From NCBI GenBank assembly GCA_945870105.1, contig CAMBRL010000009.1, positions 1 to 47,163 on the forward strand: a DNA stretch of 47,163 bases. The letters run 5' to 3'. The translations under genes and the position numbers were made by a program. The stretch is from Chitinophaga pinensis. Lineage in GTDB: Bacteria; Bacteroidota; Bacteroidia; SXHM01. The notes under the pieces are model-generated. The model was given only the letters and a program-made list of their open reading frames with translations, made no database searches and was not told the DNA's origin. This document shows positions 9,057 through 18,424 of the stretch, in pieces. How positions within the stretch are numbered: position 1 is the stretch's first letter; each line of letters begins with the position of its first letter.

Positions 9057-9947
9057 TCAGTCAGAATAAACTTCCTTGTTTTCAAGTGCACGGATACACG
9101 CAATTCTTCCTTCCTCAATCATGTCTTTTGCACGGTAAAACTCATACACGCTGCTGCTGTCGCGTGAGATATTGACCACATAGTCGGGCTTGTGATGAAT
9201 AATGCTCATCAAACACATACGATCCTGCATCAGGTCATAACTCTTGTTCAGTAAACCAAAGTAGCCTAAGGTTTCGTCATTGTCTTCAGCAGTTGGTTTT
9301 ATGTTCAGCCACTTCTTCATACTGATTACCATTTTATCCATGTAAGCATCGCTTTCGGTGGTTACGGGTTCTTGCTTGATGATTTTTGGCTGCGAAGGAA
9401 TGGAAGCGTTGATATTTACAACAATCAATAAATCACTTTTTGTGCGCAACACCGGCTCAACGGGTAAAGGATTTAAAACACCTCCATCAATCAATAAGCG
9501 GTTGCCAAGCTTTTTAGGTGTTAGCAAGGTTGGAATGGCGCAAGATGCACGTATAACACTAAATAGTTCGCCTTTATCTAACCACACTTCTTCCTGTTTG
9601 TTTATGTCTGTGGCAACAGCGGTAAACGGGATATCAAAATCTTCTATTCTTCGCTCACCTATAATATGTTTCAGTACCGTAAAAATTTTTTCACCGCGGA
9701 TAAAACCTTGTGATGTGAACGTGAAATCAACCAGCCGGAAGGTTTCCATTTTAGTCAGTTTTTCTGCCCACTCTTTAAATTCAGGTAGTTTACCTGCGGC
9801 ATAAATTCCACCAACAGCAGCACCCATGGATGAACCCGAGATTGCGTTTATTTTATAATCGCGTTTCAGTAATTCTTCAATAGCGCCAATGTGTGCAAAT
9901 CCTCGAGCACCGCCACAACCCAGAACCAATGAAACTGTTTTTGCCAT
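9057..9947 (-). CDS. Patatin-like phospholipase family protein
   Basis: 296 residues. Patatin-type serine hydrolase with a Ser-Asp dyad: oxyanion loop GCGGARGFAHIG (10-21), nucleophile Ser40 in GSSMG, and Asp154 in IDGGVLNPLP. Members hydrolyse acyl esters of phospholipids and, in bacteria of the RssA/YchK type, are cytoplasmic or membrane-associated. No signal peptide or T9SS tail is seen, so it is probably intracellular. Four bases separate it from the upstream small membrane protein gene, so the two are likely co-transcribed. Confidence 0.92.
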   Translation of the reverse strand: MAKTVSLVLGCGGARGFAHIGAIEELLKRDYKINAISGSSMGAAVGGIYAAGKLPEFKEWAEKLTKMETFRLVDFTFTSQGFIRGEKIFTVLKHIIGERRIEDFDIPFTAVATDINKQEEVWLDKGELFSVIRASCAIPTLLTPKKLGNRLLIDGGVLNPLPVEPVLRTKSDLLIVVNINASIPSQPKIIKQEPVTTESDAYMDKMVISMKKWLNIKPTAEDNDETLGYFGLLNKSYDLMQDRMCLMSIIHHKPDYVVNISRDSSSVYEFYRAKDMIEEGRIACIRALENKEVYSD

Positions 9948-9950
9948 AGC

Positions 9951-10304
9951 TTATACGTTAAACATCTTTCTGAAAAGATTGCCTGTAAGCGAGCCCAATC
10001 CGGCAACTATTCCTCCGATTAAAGCTGTAACCAATGCAACAATCAAAGGCATTTGAGGAAGGTAAAACAATACCGCTATTTTTTTTGAAAGAAGAAACCC
10101 GTTTTGAATATCAATAATGCTTGCATAAATAAGCCAGTAAATAAAGATCCCGTAAAAGCCGGAGAAAAATGAGAGTGAAGTTTTTCCGCCAAATAATAAC
10201 TCAATTGCAAAAGCTACAATCACAATTATCCACCAAGGTAGAAAAAATTGCAAGCCAAAACTTATACCTGCAATCAATGCTATTTTCAGTAAGATTATTT
10301 TCAT
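9951..10304 (-). CDS. Small multi-pass membrane protein, function unknown
   Basis: 117 residues with about four hydrophobic segments: LLKIALIAGISFGLQFF, WWIIVIVAFAIELLFGG, FYGIFIYWLIYASII and PLIVALVTALIGGIVAGLGSL. I do not recognise a family beyond short uncharacterised Bacteroidota membrane proteins. The short cytoplasmic end is NLFRKMFNV. It precedes the patatin gene by four bases on the same strand, so it may be functionally linked to it, but that is only context. Confidence 0.7.
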   Translation of the reverse strand: MKIILLKIALIAGISFGLQFFLPWWIIVIVAFAIELLFGGKTSLSFFSGFYGIFIYWLIYASIIDIQNGFLLSKKIAVLFYLPQMPLIVALVTALIGGIVAGLGSLTGNLFRKMFNV

Positions 10305-10307
10305 TTT

Positions 10308-10341
10308 TTATCTGTGATAATCTGTGTTATCTGTGGTAAAC
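10308..10341 (+). repeat. Dispersed intergenic TCTGTG triplet repeat, copy 2
   Basis: TCTGTG at 10311, 10321 and 10330, the same 10 + 9 bp spacing as the copy after ligA. It fills the gap between the penicillin acylase stop and the small membrane protein start, in the opposite orientation to those genes. Confidence 0.75.
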
Positions 10342-10345
10342 TTTT

Positions 10346-12769
10346 TCATTTCGCAGAAATTATTTGTTGCACATATTTTCCCTTTTCCTGATTCTCTTTG
10401 GTCATAAAAACCAATTCATAGTATTCTGATTTAGCCCATTTCTCAACAAAAGCAGTGTAATTATGACTGCCCGGATTTCCGCTTTGTCCGCCCGGATAAA
10501 CGCCCCATGCCTTTGGTTTGTCACCCAACTCAACTACCATTCTCCATGATGGTCCGTTAGGAGGCGAAACAGCATTCACAGCATATTTATAACCACCTGT
10601 TACTAAATTATTAAAACTGAATGCAGGAATTCGCGCAAGGTGTTCAACCGTAATAGCATTTTGAAAACCCCACTGTGGATGTTCATCCTGAGTAATGAGT
10701 TCATTTATTTTCAATCCTGTCCAATAAAATGCGTCATAGCTTAGGTTCACTGCATTTTTTGGTCTTCGGTCTTTTGTTGTCTGGTGAATAAATAATTTGT
10801 CGTTAGGGAATTCTTTCATCAATCGCAAAGTAGCAGAAGGGTGTGGTTTAATTAATTTATAAGGCTTGTCTTCAAACTCGTCCCAAACAAATGTTGCGTA
10901 TTGTTTCCACCATAAATCAAAAGCAGTTGGACCAATCATTTCAGCTTCGTGCATGTAATTCCATTTATCCAAAGCATCCAATACTAATTTTTCAATTGAA
11001 TCATTTTGCAATTCATTTTTATTTACGTACTCCAACATCAATGGAAGATTTTCCTCAGCCATTAAATTGTAATTATCGTTTTGTAAACTAAACATGCTAT
11101 CTACAGAAATCTTTTGCATGCTAGTAAGTTCATTGTTAATTCTGCGGTTTCGGTAATGCTCAAACATACCGAGATAATAATACGGATACGTTTCATCAAC
11201 ACCGTGTTGATTGGCAGAACTTACAAACCCGCGCTCAGGATTTTTAATGTGCGGATTTTGCTTTTGCGGAATAAAAGCTTGCCATTCATTTTCTTTTACG
11301 CTTCCGTCCATGATAAATTTCCCTTGCTCTTTCCAACGAGCAGGAAAGCGGCCTTGTTGCCAGATAGCAATATTGTTTTGAGCATCAGCATAAACAAAAT
11401 TTTGTCCCGGACATTGATAGAAAGTTAATGCGTATTCATAATCCGAATAATTTTTTGCGCGATTCAAGTAATAAAATGTTGCCAGTTCATTGGAAGGTGA
11501 GTGCGCTGTCCACTTCAATGCTAGATTTTGTTGCTGACTTCCGCTTGCATTAAAACTGCCCTCATAAACAACAGGCCCAAGATGAGTATAGTAAACTGTA
11601 TCGTAAAAAGTGTTTCCTCCCCGCACTTTTATTTCTTCAACTCTGGCAGTTGTGTTCAGCCATTTTTCATTAAAAAGGTATTCTTTCTTGGAATTATCTT
11701 TAAATGAGATTTCATACCAGTCACGCACATCTACCGAAGCATTGGTAACACCCCACGCCACCGAATCATTAAAACCGATTACCACACCCGGTGAGCCAGG
11801 CAGCGAAACACCGTAAACATTAACATCAGGAGCAGTTAACTGAATTTCATACCAAATGGAAGGCAGGCTTAATTTCAGATGCGGGTCGTTGCAAAGAATA
11901 GGTTTTCCGCTTGCCGTTTTACTTCCTGAAACTGCCCAGTTATTGCTGCCGATGTGTTCATCCGTTTTTTCAAGCGGTGCATAAGTAGTTTGTTTCCCGT
12001 CAGTAAAAACTTTCCCGGTGTCAACATGGACTGAAACACTGTCAAACAGAGTTCCTCGGGGAATAATCGGGTCAGTTCCGGGAAAATAATCAGGAAAAAG
12101 CAAGTCGAATTTTTCTTTACCAATGAGATTTACCATGTTGGTGTTTTCAAAATCCCGTTCGTTGGCAGTCAGCATTTTTGCCATAAACTTTAATAACAAC
12201 GAGCTTTTTAGAGAAGTCCATTGTTCCGGTTTGTAATCCAAAAGTTTGTACTCAAGCGGTACTGTTTTTTCTGTAAGTGAATTGATGTAAGCGTTTATGC
12301 CTTCAGTGTACGCTTCCATAATTTGTTTGGAGAGCGTGTCGGTTTCAAAAACTTTCACAGCGTTTTCTGCAGAAAATAACATTCCAATTCTTCGTTGTTC
12401 TCGGTCAAACGGAATTGCTTTTTCTCCAATTATTTCCGAAATTCTTCCGGCTGCTGCATGTGTCTGAAACTCCATTTGCCACAGACGATTACTGGCTGTT
12501 ACATATCCTTGAAGGAAATATAAATCGTGCATATTTTCGGCAAAAATATGTGGGACTAAACGCTCATCATAAATTATTTTTGAAGAAGCATTAACGTTTA
12601 ATTTTAGGTCAGCAGAAATTTCAGGTTCAGCCTTCTCTGCATTTTGCCAGAAACCGTTTGCAGGGTCAATAAATTTCCCTAAAGGAGGCAGAACTCCTAT
12701 TTTCATATTCATTACAAAAACAAGAATGAATGTAACAGAAAGTGAACCGATAAACTTCAGGATTTTCAT
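10346..12769 (-). CDS. Penicillin acylase family protein (Ntn hydrolase)
   Basis: 807 residues. Starts with a signal/anchor segment (FIGSLSVTFILVFVMNM), then the alpha-chain region with DERLVPHIFAENMHDLYFLQ and RLWQMEF. The self-cleaving precursor junction and catalytic N-terminal serine of the beta chain are at Ser275 in IGSNNWAVSG, followed by ILCNDPHL and GVSLPGSPGVVIGFNDSVAWG. The late block GGQSGNPGSHNY is also typical. The family hydrolyses amides, including beta-lactam side chains and, in some bacteria, acyl-homoserine lactones; natural substrate here is unknown. It is exported, probably periplasmic. The 320-bp upstream gap (12770-13089) separates it from a divergent operon; I see no repeat and no convincing promoter in it. 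Confidence 0.93.
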   Translation of the reverse strand: MKILKFIGSLSVTFILVFVMNMKIGVLPPLGKFIDPANGFWQNAEKAEPEISADLKLNVNASSKIIYDERLVPHIFAENMHDLYFLQGYVTASNRLWQMEFQTHAAAGRISEIIGEKAIPFDREQRRIGMLFSAENAVKVFETDTLSKQIMEAYTEGINAYINSLTEKTVPLEYKLLDYKPEQWTSLKSSLLLKFMAKMLTANERDFENTNMVNLIGKEKFDLLFPDYFPGTDPIIPRGTLFDSVSVHVDTGKVFTDGKQTTYAPLEKTDEHIGSNNWAVSGSKTASGKPILCNDPHLKLSLPSIWYEIQLTAPDVNVYGVSLPGSPGVVIGFNDSVAWGVTNASVDVRDWYEISFKDNSKKEYLFNEKWLNTTARVEEIKVRGGNTFYDTVYYTHLGPVVYEGSFNASGSQQQNLALKWTAHSPSNELATFYYLNRAKNYSDYEYALTFYQCPGQNFVYADAQNNIAIWQQGRFPARWKEQGKFIMDGSVKENEWQAFIPQKQNPHIKNPERGFVSSANQHGVDETYPYYYLGMFEHYRNRRINNELTSMQKISVDSMFSLQNDNYNLMAEENLPLMLEYVNKNELQNDSIEKLVLDALDKWNYMHEAEMIGPTAFDLWWKQYATFVWDEFEDKPYKLIKPHPSATLRLMKEFPNDKLFIHQTTKDRRPKNAVNLSYDAFYWTGLKINELITQDEHPQWGFQNAITVEHLARIPAFSFNNLVTGGYKYAVNAVSPPNGPSWRMVVELGDKPKAWGVYPGGQSGNPGSHNYTAFVEKWAKSEYYELVFMTKENQEKGKYVQQIISAK

Positions 12770-13089
12770 AAAAGCAGTTTTCTTTTCAATATAAATACCT
12801 GGTTTTTCAATTGCTTCCAGTATTTTGGGAAGGTAAGCACCAAATGCCTGTCAAACATGGTAAATAAGTTTTTGGCAAACTTTATTAAATTCCTGATCAA
12901 TGTGTTTTGTAAACTCGCCATATTTTCTTTAAATCTTTCTTTCCTAAATACGAAACCTCTTTAAGGGTTTGTCGTTAAACTTTGTGAATTAACAAAAAAA
13001 ACTAATAGAAATTCCACTATAAACAAAAGCGGTCTAATTCTTGTTACAAGGTTATCCAAAGTTAGAAATTAAACAAGATTTGTTATAAA

Positions 13090-14139
13090 ATGATGAAAAA
13101 ATATACCCACGTAGAATTAGTGAAGTTACGAGTTATTATACCTGCTCTGTTCCTTTGCATAACTTCTTTTTCTCTCAATGAGGCATTTGCGCAACCTGTG
13201 CCTGCCGAGGATGAGAATATTCCTTTTTTGGTAACTTTTGGAAATGCCGGCTTAACAAGTTGGGGGGATGATGATTTTTGCCAGACATTTTTTCTTTCCG
13301 TTCCGCTGACACAGAAAACTCCAATTTACATAAGAGTTTACGACCCGGATTGCGGAGGTCAGTTTGATGAGGTGTATGGACCGGAAGACACTAAAACAAA
13401 ATTTTCAATTTATGGAGGTGTTGGTGCGTTCTCTGATAAAGCTGCGCAGCAACCACATCCCGTAGGAAATTATAAGAGTGGAACTTTACTTGACTCTAAA
13501 ACATTTGGTGCAGACCCGAAATACGATAATGGATGGTACACATTTGGACCTTATAACCCTTCTGATGGGGAAAAAATGACGGAGTATGGCATATATTATT
13601 TTAAAATTATTGCACAGGGAATTCAGGGTGACGATGGTAACTTGTACACCTATTATTTCAGTACAAGTGCAAGCGAGAATAAACGAATAGAAGGAAGTAA
13701 CGCTGCTACTTATGAATATACATTCCGCATGCCTGATAAGCCAGGTTCTGTTTGTCATCTATACCCTTATATAACAGAAGACGTTATTTCAGTTCAACAA
13801 CATAATTTTGACTGGGACTCTGATGGGCAAATGCGAATTGTTTCATATGAAAAGAAAGGTGAGTTAGCAGCTCTTTCCAGCGAAAATGATTGGAAAATAA
13901 GCAAACATGAAATAAAAAAGACAGAGCAAAAATCTTCTTTGGATTTCCAATTTGTAAAATCTAAAACAGATCCAAAACCGCATAATAATATCTGCTTTCA
14001 TATGACCAACCAGTTTGGTGAGTTTCTTCCTTTCAATTCTATTCCAATAGGTGGTATCCCGAAGTATAAATACGATGGGTTGATAAACCAGATGCAGCAG
14101 AACGAGCGCTTCAATAACATCAAACAAAACCCTAAGTAA
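13090..14139 (+). CDS. Secreted protein of unknown function, first gene of SpoIIE-propeller operon
   Basis: 349 residues with a clear signal peptide (IIPALFLCITSFSLNEAFA before Gln-Pro). I do not recognise a family. The mature protein is rich in Asp, Gly and aromatic residues: FLVTFGNAGLTSWGDDDF, then IYIRVYDPDCGGQFDEVYG near residues 78-96, GTLLDSKTFGAD and GWYTFGPYNPSDGE, and TYEYTFRMPDKPG. This looks like a beta-rich extracytoplasmic domain, possibly cation-binding through its acidic loops, which is inference. Three cysteines are present after the signal (DDFCQ, DPDCGG, SVCHLY). No T9SS tail or lipobox is seen. It lies 5 bp upstream of the sensor phosphatase gene and is likely co-expressed; a ligand-binding or sensing partner is possible. 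Confidence 0.75.
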   Translation: MMKKYTHVELVKLRVIIPALFLCITSFSLNEAFAQPVPAEDENIPFLVTFGNAGLTSWGDDDFCQTFFLSVPLTQKTPIYIRVYDPDCGGQFDEVYGPEDTKTKFSIYGGVGAFSDKAAQQPHPVGNYKSGTLLDSKTFGADPKYDNGWYTFGPYNPSDGEKMTEYGIYYFKIIAQGIQGDDGNLYTYYFSTSASENKRIEGSNAATYEYTFRMPDKPGSVCHLYPYITEDVISVQQHNFDWDSDGQMRIVSYEKKGELAALSSENDWKISKHEIKKTEQKSSLDFQFVKSKTDPKPHNNICFHMTNQFGEFLPFNSIPIGGIPKYKYDGLINQMQQNERFNNIKQNPK

Positions 14140-14144
14140 TAGAT

Positions 14145-17100
14145 ATGAGGTGCCTACATCTCATGAAGCAATCAGGCAAAGAATACTTTGTTGCCTTTTG
14201 TTTTATTTTTTTCGGGATTTTCTTTTCTCTGTCTTTACAGGCAGATGGATATAAATCTAAATATTTTACTTCGGAAAAAGGTCTTGCTCAGGATTATGTT
14301 CAGAATATAGTTCAGGACGACAGAGGATTTCTTTGGCTTGGGACAAACAATGGTCTTTCACGTTTTGACGGAATGCAGTTTGTGAATTTTTTACCGAAAG
14401 ACACTACCGGGAATTCATATGATGTAAGTTCAAGTTTCAAGGATTCAAAAGGAATAATATGGTTTGGTCTTAACAACGGTGGCATTCTTAAGATTTCTGG
14501 TAAAACCCCACAGTTAATATCGATTGACAAACCACTAAACAGCAGTATTAATGGAATTACTGAAAGTGGAGGAGCAATTTGGTTTGCATCACAAACAAAC
14601 GGAATTCTAAGAATAGACTCCACCGGAAAAACAACACTTTTTACCGAAGCATTTAAAGAAGTACTTGTGTTTTCCATTCTAGCAGATGGAGACAATGTAC
14701 TGGTTGGAACAAATGAAGGCTTGCTTGGATTAAAATACGAGAATGCATCCTCTTCGCTTAATATTAAGGGTTGGACGTTTGATAATATACCGTCAACTAA
14801 AATTCTTTTCCTTTCAAAGCAGGATGGTTTTATTTATGTAGGAACCGAAGACGAAGGATTATTTATTCTTGAAAATAAGAACGGTAAACCAGAGATTAAA
14901 GCACACTATACAACCGAAAGTGGAATAGCATCTAATGACGTTCAGTCAATAATGATTGATAAAGAGAAAAACCTCTGGATAGCGAGTTTTGGCAAAGGTA
15001 TTTCAAAAGTTATTTATAAAGATAATTCAAAAACAGAATATGAAGTAAAACTTTACAATACTTCTAATGGTTTGAAAAATGATTTTATACGGGATATAAT
15101 TCAAGATCACGAGCGTAATATATGGGTTGCAACATACGGAAGCGGAATAGCAATGCTCAATGAGGATATTTCTACCCAATATTTTTCAAATATTAACCTT
15201 AGAAGTACAAATATTCAAACGCTAATAAAAGACAGGAAAGGATATTTTTGGTTGGGAACTGATAAAGGTGTTAGCAGAATTAGCTCTAATGGAGTTGAGC
15301 ACAGTGTTGTTAATTATACAACAGCTCAGGGTTTTCCGGGCGATTTGGTTAATGCTCTTTACGAAGATATTGAAGGCAATATCTGGATAGGAACTTCAAA
15401 CTCAGGTTTGTTTCAATATACACCGTCAACCAATACAGCTCGCAGAATTCAGTTGAGTGATGACCCACTTTTCCGTTTTGTAAACTCGATAAGTGGTGAT
15501 AAATTAGGATTTGTATGGGTTAGTACAAAAGGAGGTGCGTATCGTTTTGGAACCAATGGTTTCAGGCTGGATTATTTTACAACACTTGAGGGTTTACTTC
15601 ATAATAATGTGAATAAAGTTTTTGCCGATTCTAAAAACAGGATTTGGATGGCAGCACAGAACAACCGTATCTCGTATTATAAGGATAGCCGCTTTCATTA
15701 TTTGGAAGAAGGTAGTGCAGCTGAGATTACTACTGTAAACTGCATAGCCGAAGATGAAGACAAGAGCATTTGGTTTGGAACTGACGGCAAAGGAATATTT
15801 ATGTATGATGGTAAGAATGCCGAACATTATACTTCTGGTAATGGTCTTTACTCAGATTTTTGCTACGATATTATTTCAGACAATTATGACAATGTTTGGA
15901 TTGGTCACAGAGGAGGAATAAGCATTTTTTCCAAAAAAAGTAAAACATTTAAACATCTTGATGAAGCAGGCTTAAACGACAATATTAACACCAACGCAGT
16001 ATATAAAGACAAGGAAGGAATTCTTTGGTTTGGTACTACTAACGGTGCGGTAAAGTATGACCCTTCTCTTCAAATATCATCAGTATTTGAAAACAAAGTT
16101 ACCATCACTTCACTCAAATTATTAAACGAGTTGGTTGATATGGAGCCAAAACTTTCATTGCCTTACAAAAAATATAGTGTGCGTTTTGAGTTTGTGGCTG
16201 TTTCGTTTTCACGCCCTGAAAAAATCCAGTATATATATAAATTGGAAGGATATAATAATGAATGGTCAGAACCATCAAATACACCTTATGCATACTATCC
16301 GAAATTAGAGGAAGGTAATTATAAATTTATGGTGCTGGCAAGTAATGCAGACGGAATCTGGAGCACAACTCCTGAGGTGTTTGAATTTAGAATTGCAAAA
16401 CCATTCTGGAAAACATGGTGGTTTATATTATTTTTCACTACTGCTGTTATTTCTGGTATTTACGGAGTAATTCGTTACAGAACATTCAAGCTTATAAGTG
16501 ATAAAGAAGAACTTGAAAAAATAGTTAGAGAGCGAACAACTGAAGTGGTTGCCCAAAAAGAAGAGATTGAAAAAAACAGAGATGAAATTCAACGAAATGT
16601 TAAAAACATTACTGACAGTATTAAGTACGCGAAACGGATACAACGTGCAATTTTCCCGGCAAATTCAGACATTAAAAAATTACTTCCCGATTCATTTGTG
16701 TTTTTCCGTTCAAAAGCAATTGTAAGCGGTGACTTTTATTGGGTAGAAAAGAAAGATGATAAAGTCCTTTTTGCAGCTGTGGATTGCACAGGACACGGAG
16801 TTCCGGGGGCATTTATGTCACTCGTTGCAAATAACCTTTTAAATCATGCAATAACAGAACACGGACTGACAAAGCCATCATTTATTTTAGATGAAGTAAA
16901 TTCAGGATTAACAAACAAGCTTCATCAGACCTATGAAGAATCAAGCGTTAAAGATGGTATGGACATAGCCTTGTGTGCCCTTGATACTAATAAAATGATT
17001 CTTGAATATGCAGGAGCCTACAATCCTGTTTTTATTATTCGTAAAGGCGAGTTGATAGAGACAAAAGCCAACAAATTTCCGATTGGTGTTTTTGTTGGTG

Positions 17101-17360
17101 AAAAATTAAAAAAGTTTGTCAATCACGAAATTGAACTGAAAAAAGGTGATGCAATTTATGTTTTCTCTGATGGTTATGCAGACCAGTTTGGAGGGCCGTT
17201 TATTAAGAAATTTAAGAAACGTGAATTCAAAAATATGTTGCTTCGCATCAGCAATTTATCTATGAATGAACAACTTAAAGAAATTGAGAAAACCCTTGAA
17301 GAATGGCAGGGTTCAAATGAACAGGTTGATGACATTGTTGTATTAGGAGTAAGGGTTTAA
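14145..17360 (+). CDS. Propeller sensor with SpoIIE-type PP2C serine/threonine phosphatase domain
   Basis: 1071 residues; ATG 14163 is an alternative start that still keeps the signal peptide. After the signal (FIFFGIFFSLSLQA) come about a dozen two-component-regulator-propeller repeats (WLGTNNGLSRFDG, IWFGLNNGGI, LWIASFGKGISK, IWIGTSNSGLFQY), covering roughly 35-650. A Y_Y_Y domain follows (YIYKLEGYNNEWSEPS), then one membrane helix near 760-780 and a coiled-coil linker (EELEKIVRERTTEVVAQKEE). The cytoplasmic phosphatase from about 826 has all metal motifs: SGDFYW, DCTGHGVPGAFMS, FSDGYADQFGG and QVDDIVVLG. It therefore looks like a periplasmic sensor that controls serine/threonine dephosphorylation instead of a histidine kinase. 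The SiaC-type protein at 5757 is a plausible, untested substrate. Confidence 0.93.
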   Translation: MRCLHLMKQSGKEYFVAFCFIFFGIFFSLSLQADGYKSKYFTSEKGLAQDYVQNIVQDDRGFLWLGTNNGLSRFDGMQFVNFLPKDTTGNSYDVSSSFKDSKGIIWFGLNNGGILKISGKTPQLISIDKPLNSSINGITESGGAIWFASQTNGILRIDSTGKTTLFTEAFKEVLVFSILADGDNVLVGTNEGLLGLKYENASSSLNIKGWTFDNIPSTKILFLSKQDGFIYVGTEDEGLFILENKNGKPEIKAHYTTESGIASNDVQSIMIDKEKNLWIASFGKGISKVIYKDNSKTEYEVKLYNTSNGLKNDFIRDIIQDHERNIWVATYGSGIAMLNEDISTQYFSNINLRSTNIQTLIKDRKGYFWLGTDKGVSRISSNGVEHSVVNYTTAQGFPGDLVNALYEDIEGNIWIGTSNSGLFQYTPSTNTARRIQLSDDPLFRFVNSISGDKLGFVWVSTKGGAYRFGTNGFRLDYFTTLEGLLHNNVNKVFADSKNRIWMAAQNNRISYYKDSRFHYLEEGSAAEITTVNCIAEDEDKSIWFGTDGKGIFMYDGKNAEHYTSGNGLYSDFCYDIISDNYDNVWIGHRGGISIFSKKSKTFKHLDEAGLNDNINTNAVYKDKEGILWFGTTNGAVKYDPSLQISSVFENKVTITSLKLLNELVDMEPKLSLPYKKYSVRFEFVAVSFSRPEKIQYIYKLEGYNNEWSEPSNTPYAYYPKLEEGNYKFMVLASNADGIWSTTPEVFEFRIAKPFWKTWWFILFFTTAVISGIYGVIRYRTFKLISDKEELEKIVRERTTEVVAQKEEIEKNRDEIQRNVKNITDSIKYAKRIQRAIFPANSDIKKLLPDSFVFFRSKAIVSGDFYWVEKKDDKVLFAAVDCTGHGVPGAFMSLVANNLLNHAITEHGLTKPSFILDEVNSGLTNKLHQTYEESSVKDGMDIALCALDTNKMILEYAGAYNPVFIIRKGELIETKANKFPIGVFVGEKLKKFVNHEIELKKGDAIYVFSDGYADQFGGPFIKKFKKREFKNMLLRISNLSMNEQLKEIEKTLEEWQGSNEQVDDIVVLGVRV

Positions 17361-17379
17361 ACATTTTTAAAATTAAAAA

Positions 17380-18417
17380 ATGGATTTAAAAACAGTTACA
17401 GCTTTAATGAATAGCGCAGGTGAGAAATTTAAAATAGTTTCACTTGCATTATTTATTCTGCTTTTTTCGTTTGATGTGTTTGCACAGAGTGTAAAACAAA
17501 AAGAATTTTTCAACAGTGGCTTAACAAAAGCTAAGGCAGGACAATTAGATGGAGCTATTACTGATTTTACGGAATCAATAAAAGCGGCTGAAAGAGATTC
17601 TCCTGAAAAACTTGTAGGCGACAATCCGGTTCCGGGCAACGAAACAAAATTACTTTCTCAAACCTATTATTATCGTGCAGTAGGGCTTGCTGCAACCGGG
17701 AAAAAAGAGGCTGCTGTTAATGACTTAGATAAAGCAGTGAAATACGATATCAACTTTATTGATGCTTACGTTTTGCGTGGAAAAACCTGTAATGACCTTG
17801 GTGAATACAAACGCTCAAATGATAATTTGAAAATTGCTTCAACTCTTTTCCCTAACAATTTTGACATTTGGTTGCACCTTGGAATTGCAAATCAAAATCT
17901 TGATAACGATGCAAAAGCTGTAGAATACTTTAATACTGCTATAAAAATTAAATCAGATAATGTACAGGCATTTATTGAACGTTCTAAGTGCTATCTTAAA
18001 CTTGAAAAGTATAATGAAGCTCTTGCTGATGCAAATAAAGCAGTCACAATGGATAGTAAAAATTCAGATGCGTATTTGTGCAGAGGTGTTATTTACCGTT
18101 ACATGGAAGAATTTGAGTTTGCCATAAGAGATTACACTAGTGCGGTAACGTATAATCCTAATAACTCAGTGGCTTATTACAATCGCGGCATAGCTCACAG
18201 CAAAGTTGATGATCACCAAAAGGCAATTCAGGATTATTCAAAAGCTATTGAACTTTCTCCTGAAGATGATGAAGCTTACCTGAACAGAGGAATTGAAAAG
18301 CTTATACTTGATAAACCTGCAGATGCCTGCAGCGATATCAAAGTGGCTGCTGACCTTGGTAATAAAAATGGAAAACAGTTTTTTCAGAACGAAGGCAAGG
18401 TAATCTGCAATCAATAA
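17380..18417 (+). CDS. Secreted tetratricopeptide-repeat protein
   Basis: 345 residues. A hydrophobic signal segment (IVSLALFILLFSFDVFAQ) preceded by a 20-residue basic/neutral start. At least seven TPR units follow, for instance YYYRAVGLAATGKKEAAVND, DAYVLRGKTCNDLGEYKRSN, IWLHLGIANQNLDNDAKAVE, AFIERSKCYLKLEKYNEALA and VAYYNRGIAHSKVDDHQKAI. TPR superhelices mount protein-protein contacts. The gene is 19 bp after the SpoIIE-propeller gene, so it most likely belongs to the same operon and may scaffold the exported sensor part. It converges on the deiminase gene with 7 bp between the stops; I see no obvious terminator there. Confidence 0.88.
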   Translation: MDLKTVTALMNSAGEKFKIVSLALFILLFSFDVFAQSVKQKEFFNSGLTKAKAGQLDGAITDFTESIKAAERDSPEKLVGDNPVPGNETKLLSQTYYYRAVGLAATGKKEAAVNDLDKAVKYDINFIDAYVLRGKTCNDLGEYKRSNDNLKIASTLFPNNFDIWLHLGIANQNLDNDAKAVEYFNTAIKIKSDNVQAFIERSKCYLKLEKYNEALADANKAVTMDSKNSDAYLCRGVIYRYMEEFEFAIRDYTSAVTYNPNNSVAYYNRGIAHSKVDDHQKAIQDYSKAIELSPEDDEAYLNRGIEKLILDKPADACSDIKVAADLGNKNGKQFFQNEGKVICNQ

Positions 18418-18424
18418 TGCAGTT

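Noticed and set aside
12770-13089. Regulatory structure in the 320-bp divergent gap
   Set aside because: Several TTTG and TA-rich words occur, but none has the 19-21 bp spacing to a TAnnTTTG box; no repeat or hairpin stood out.
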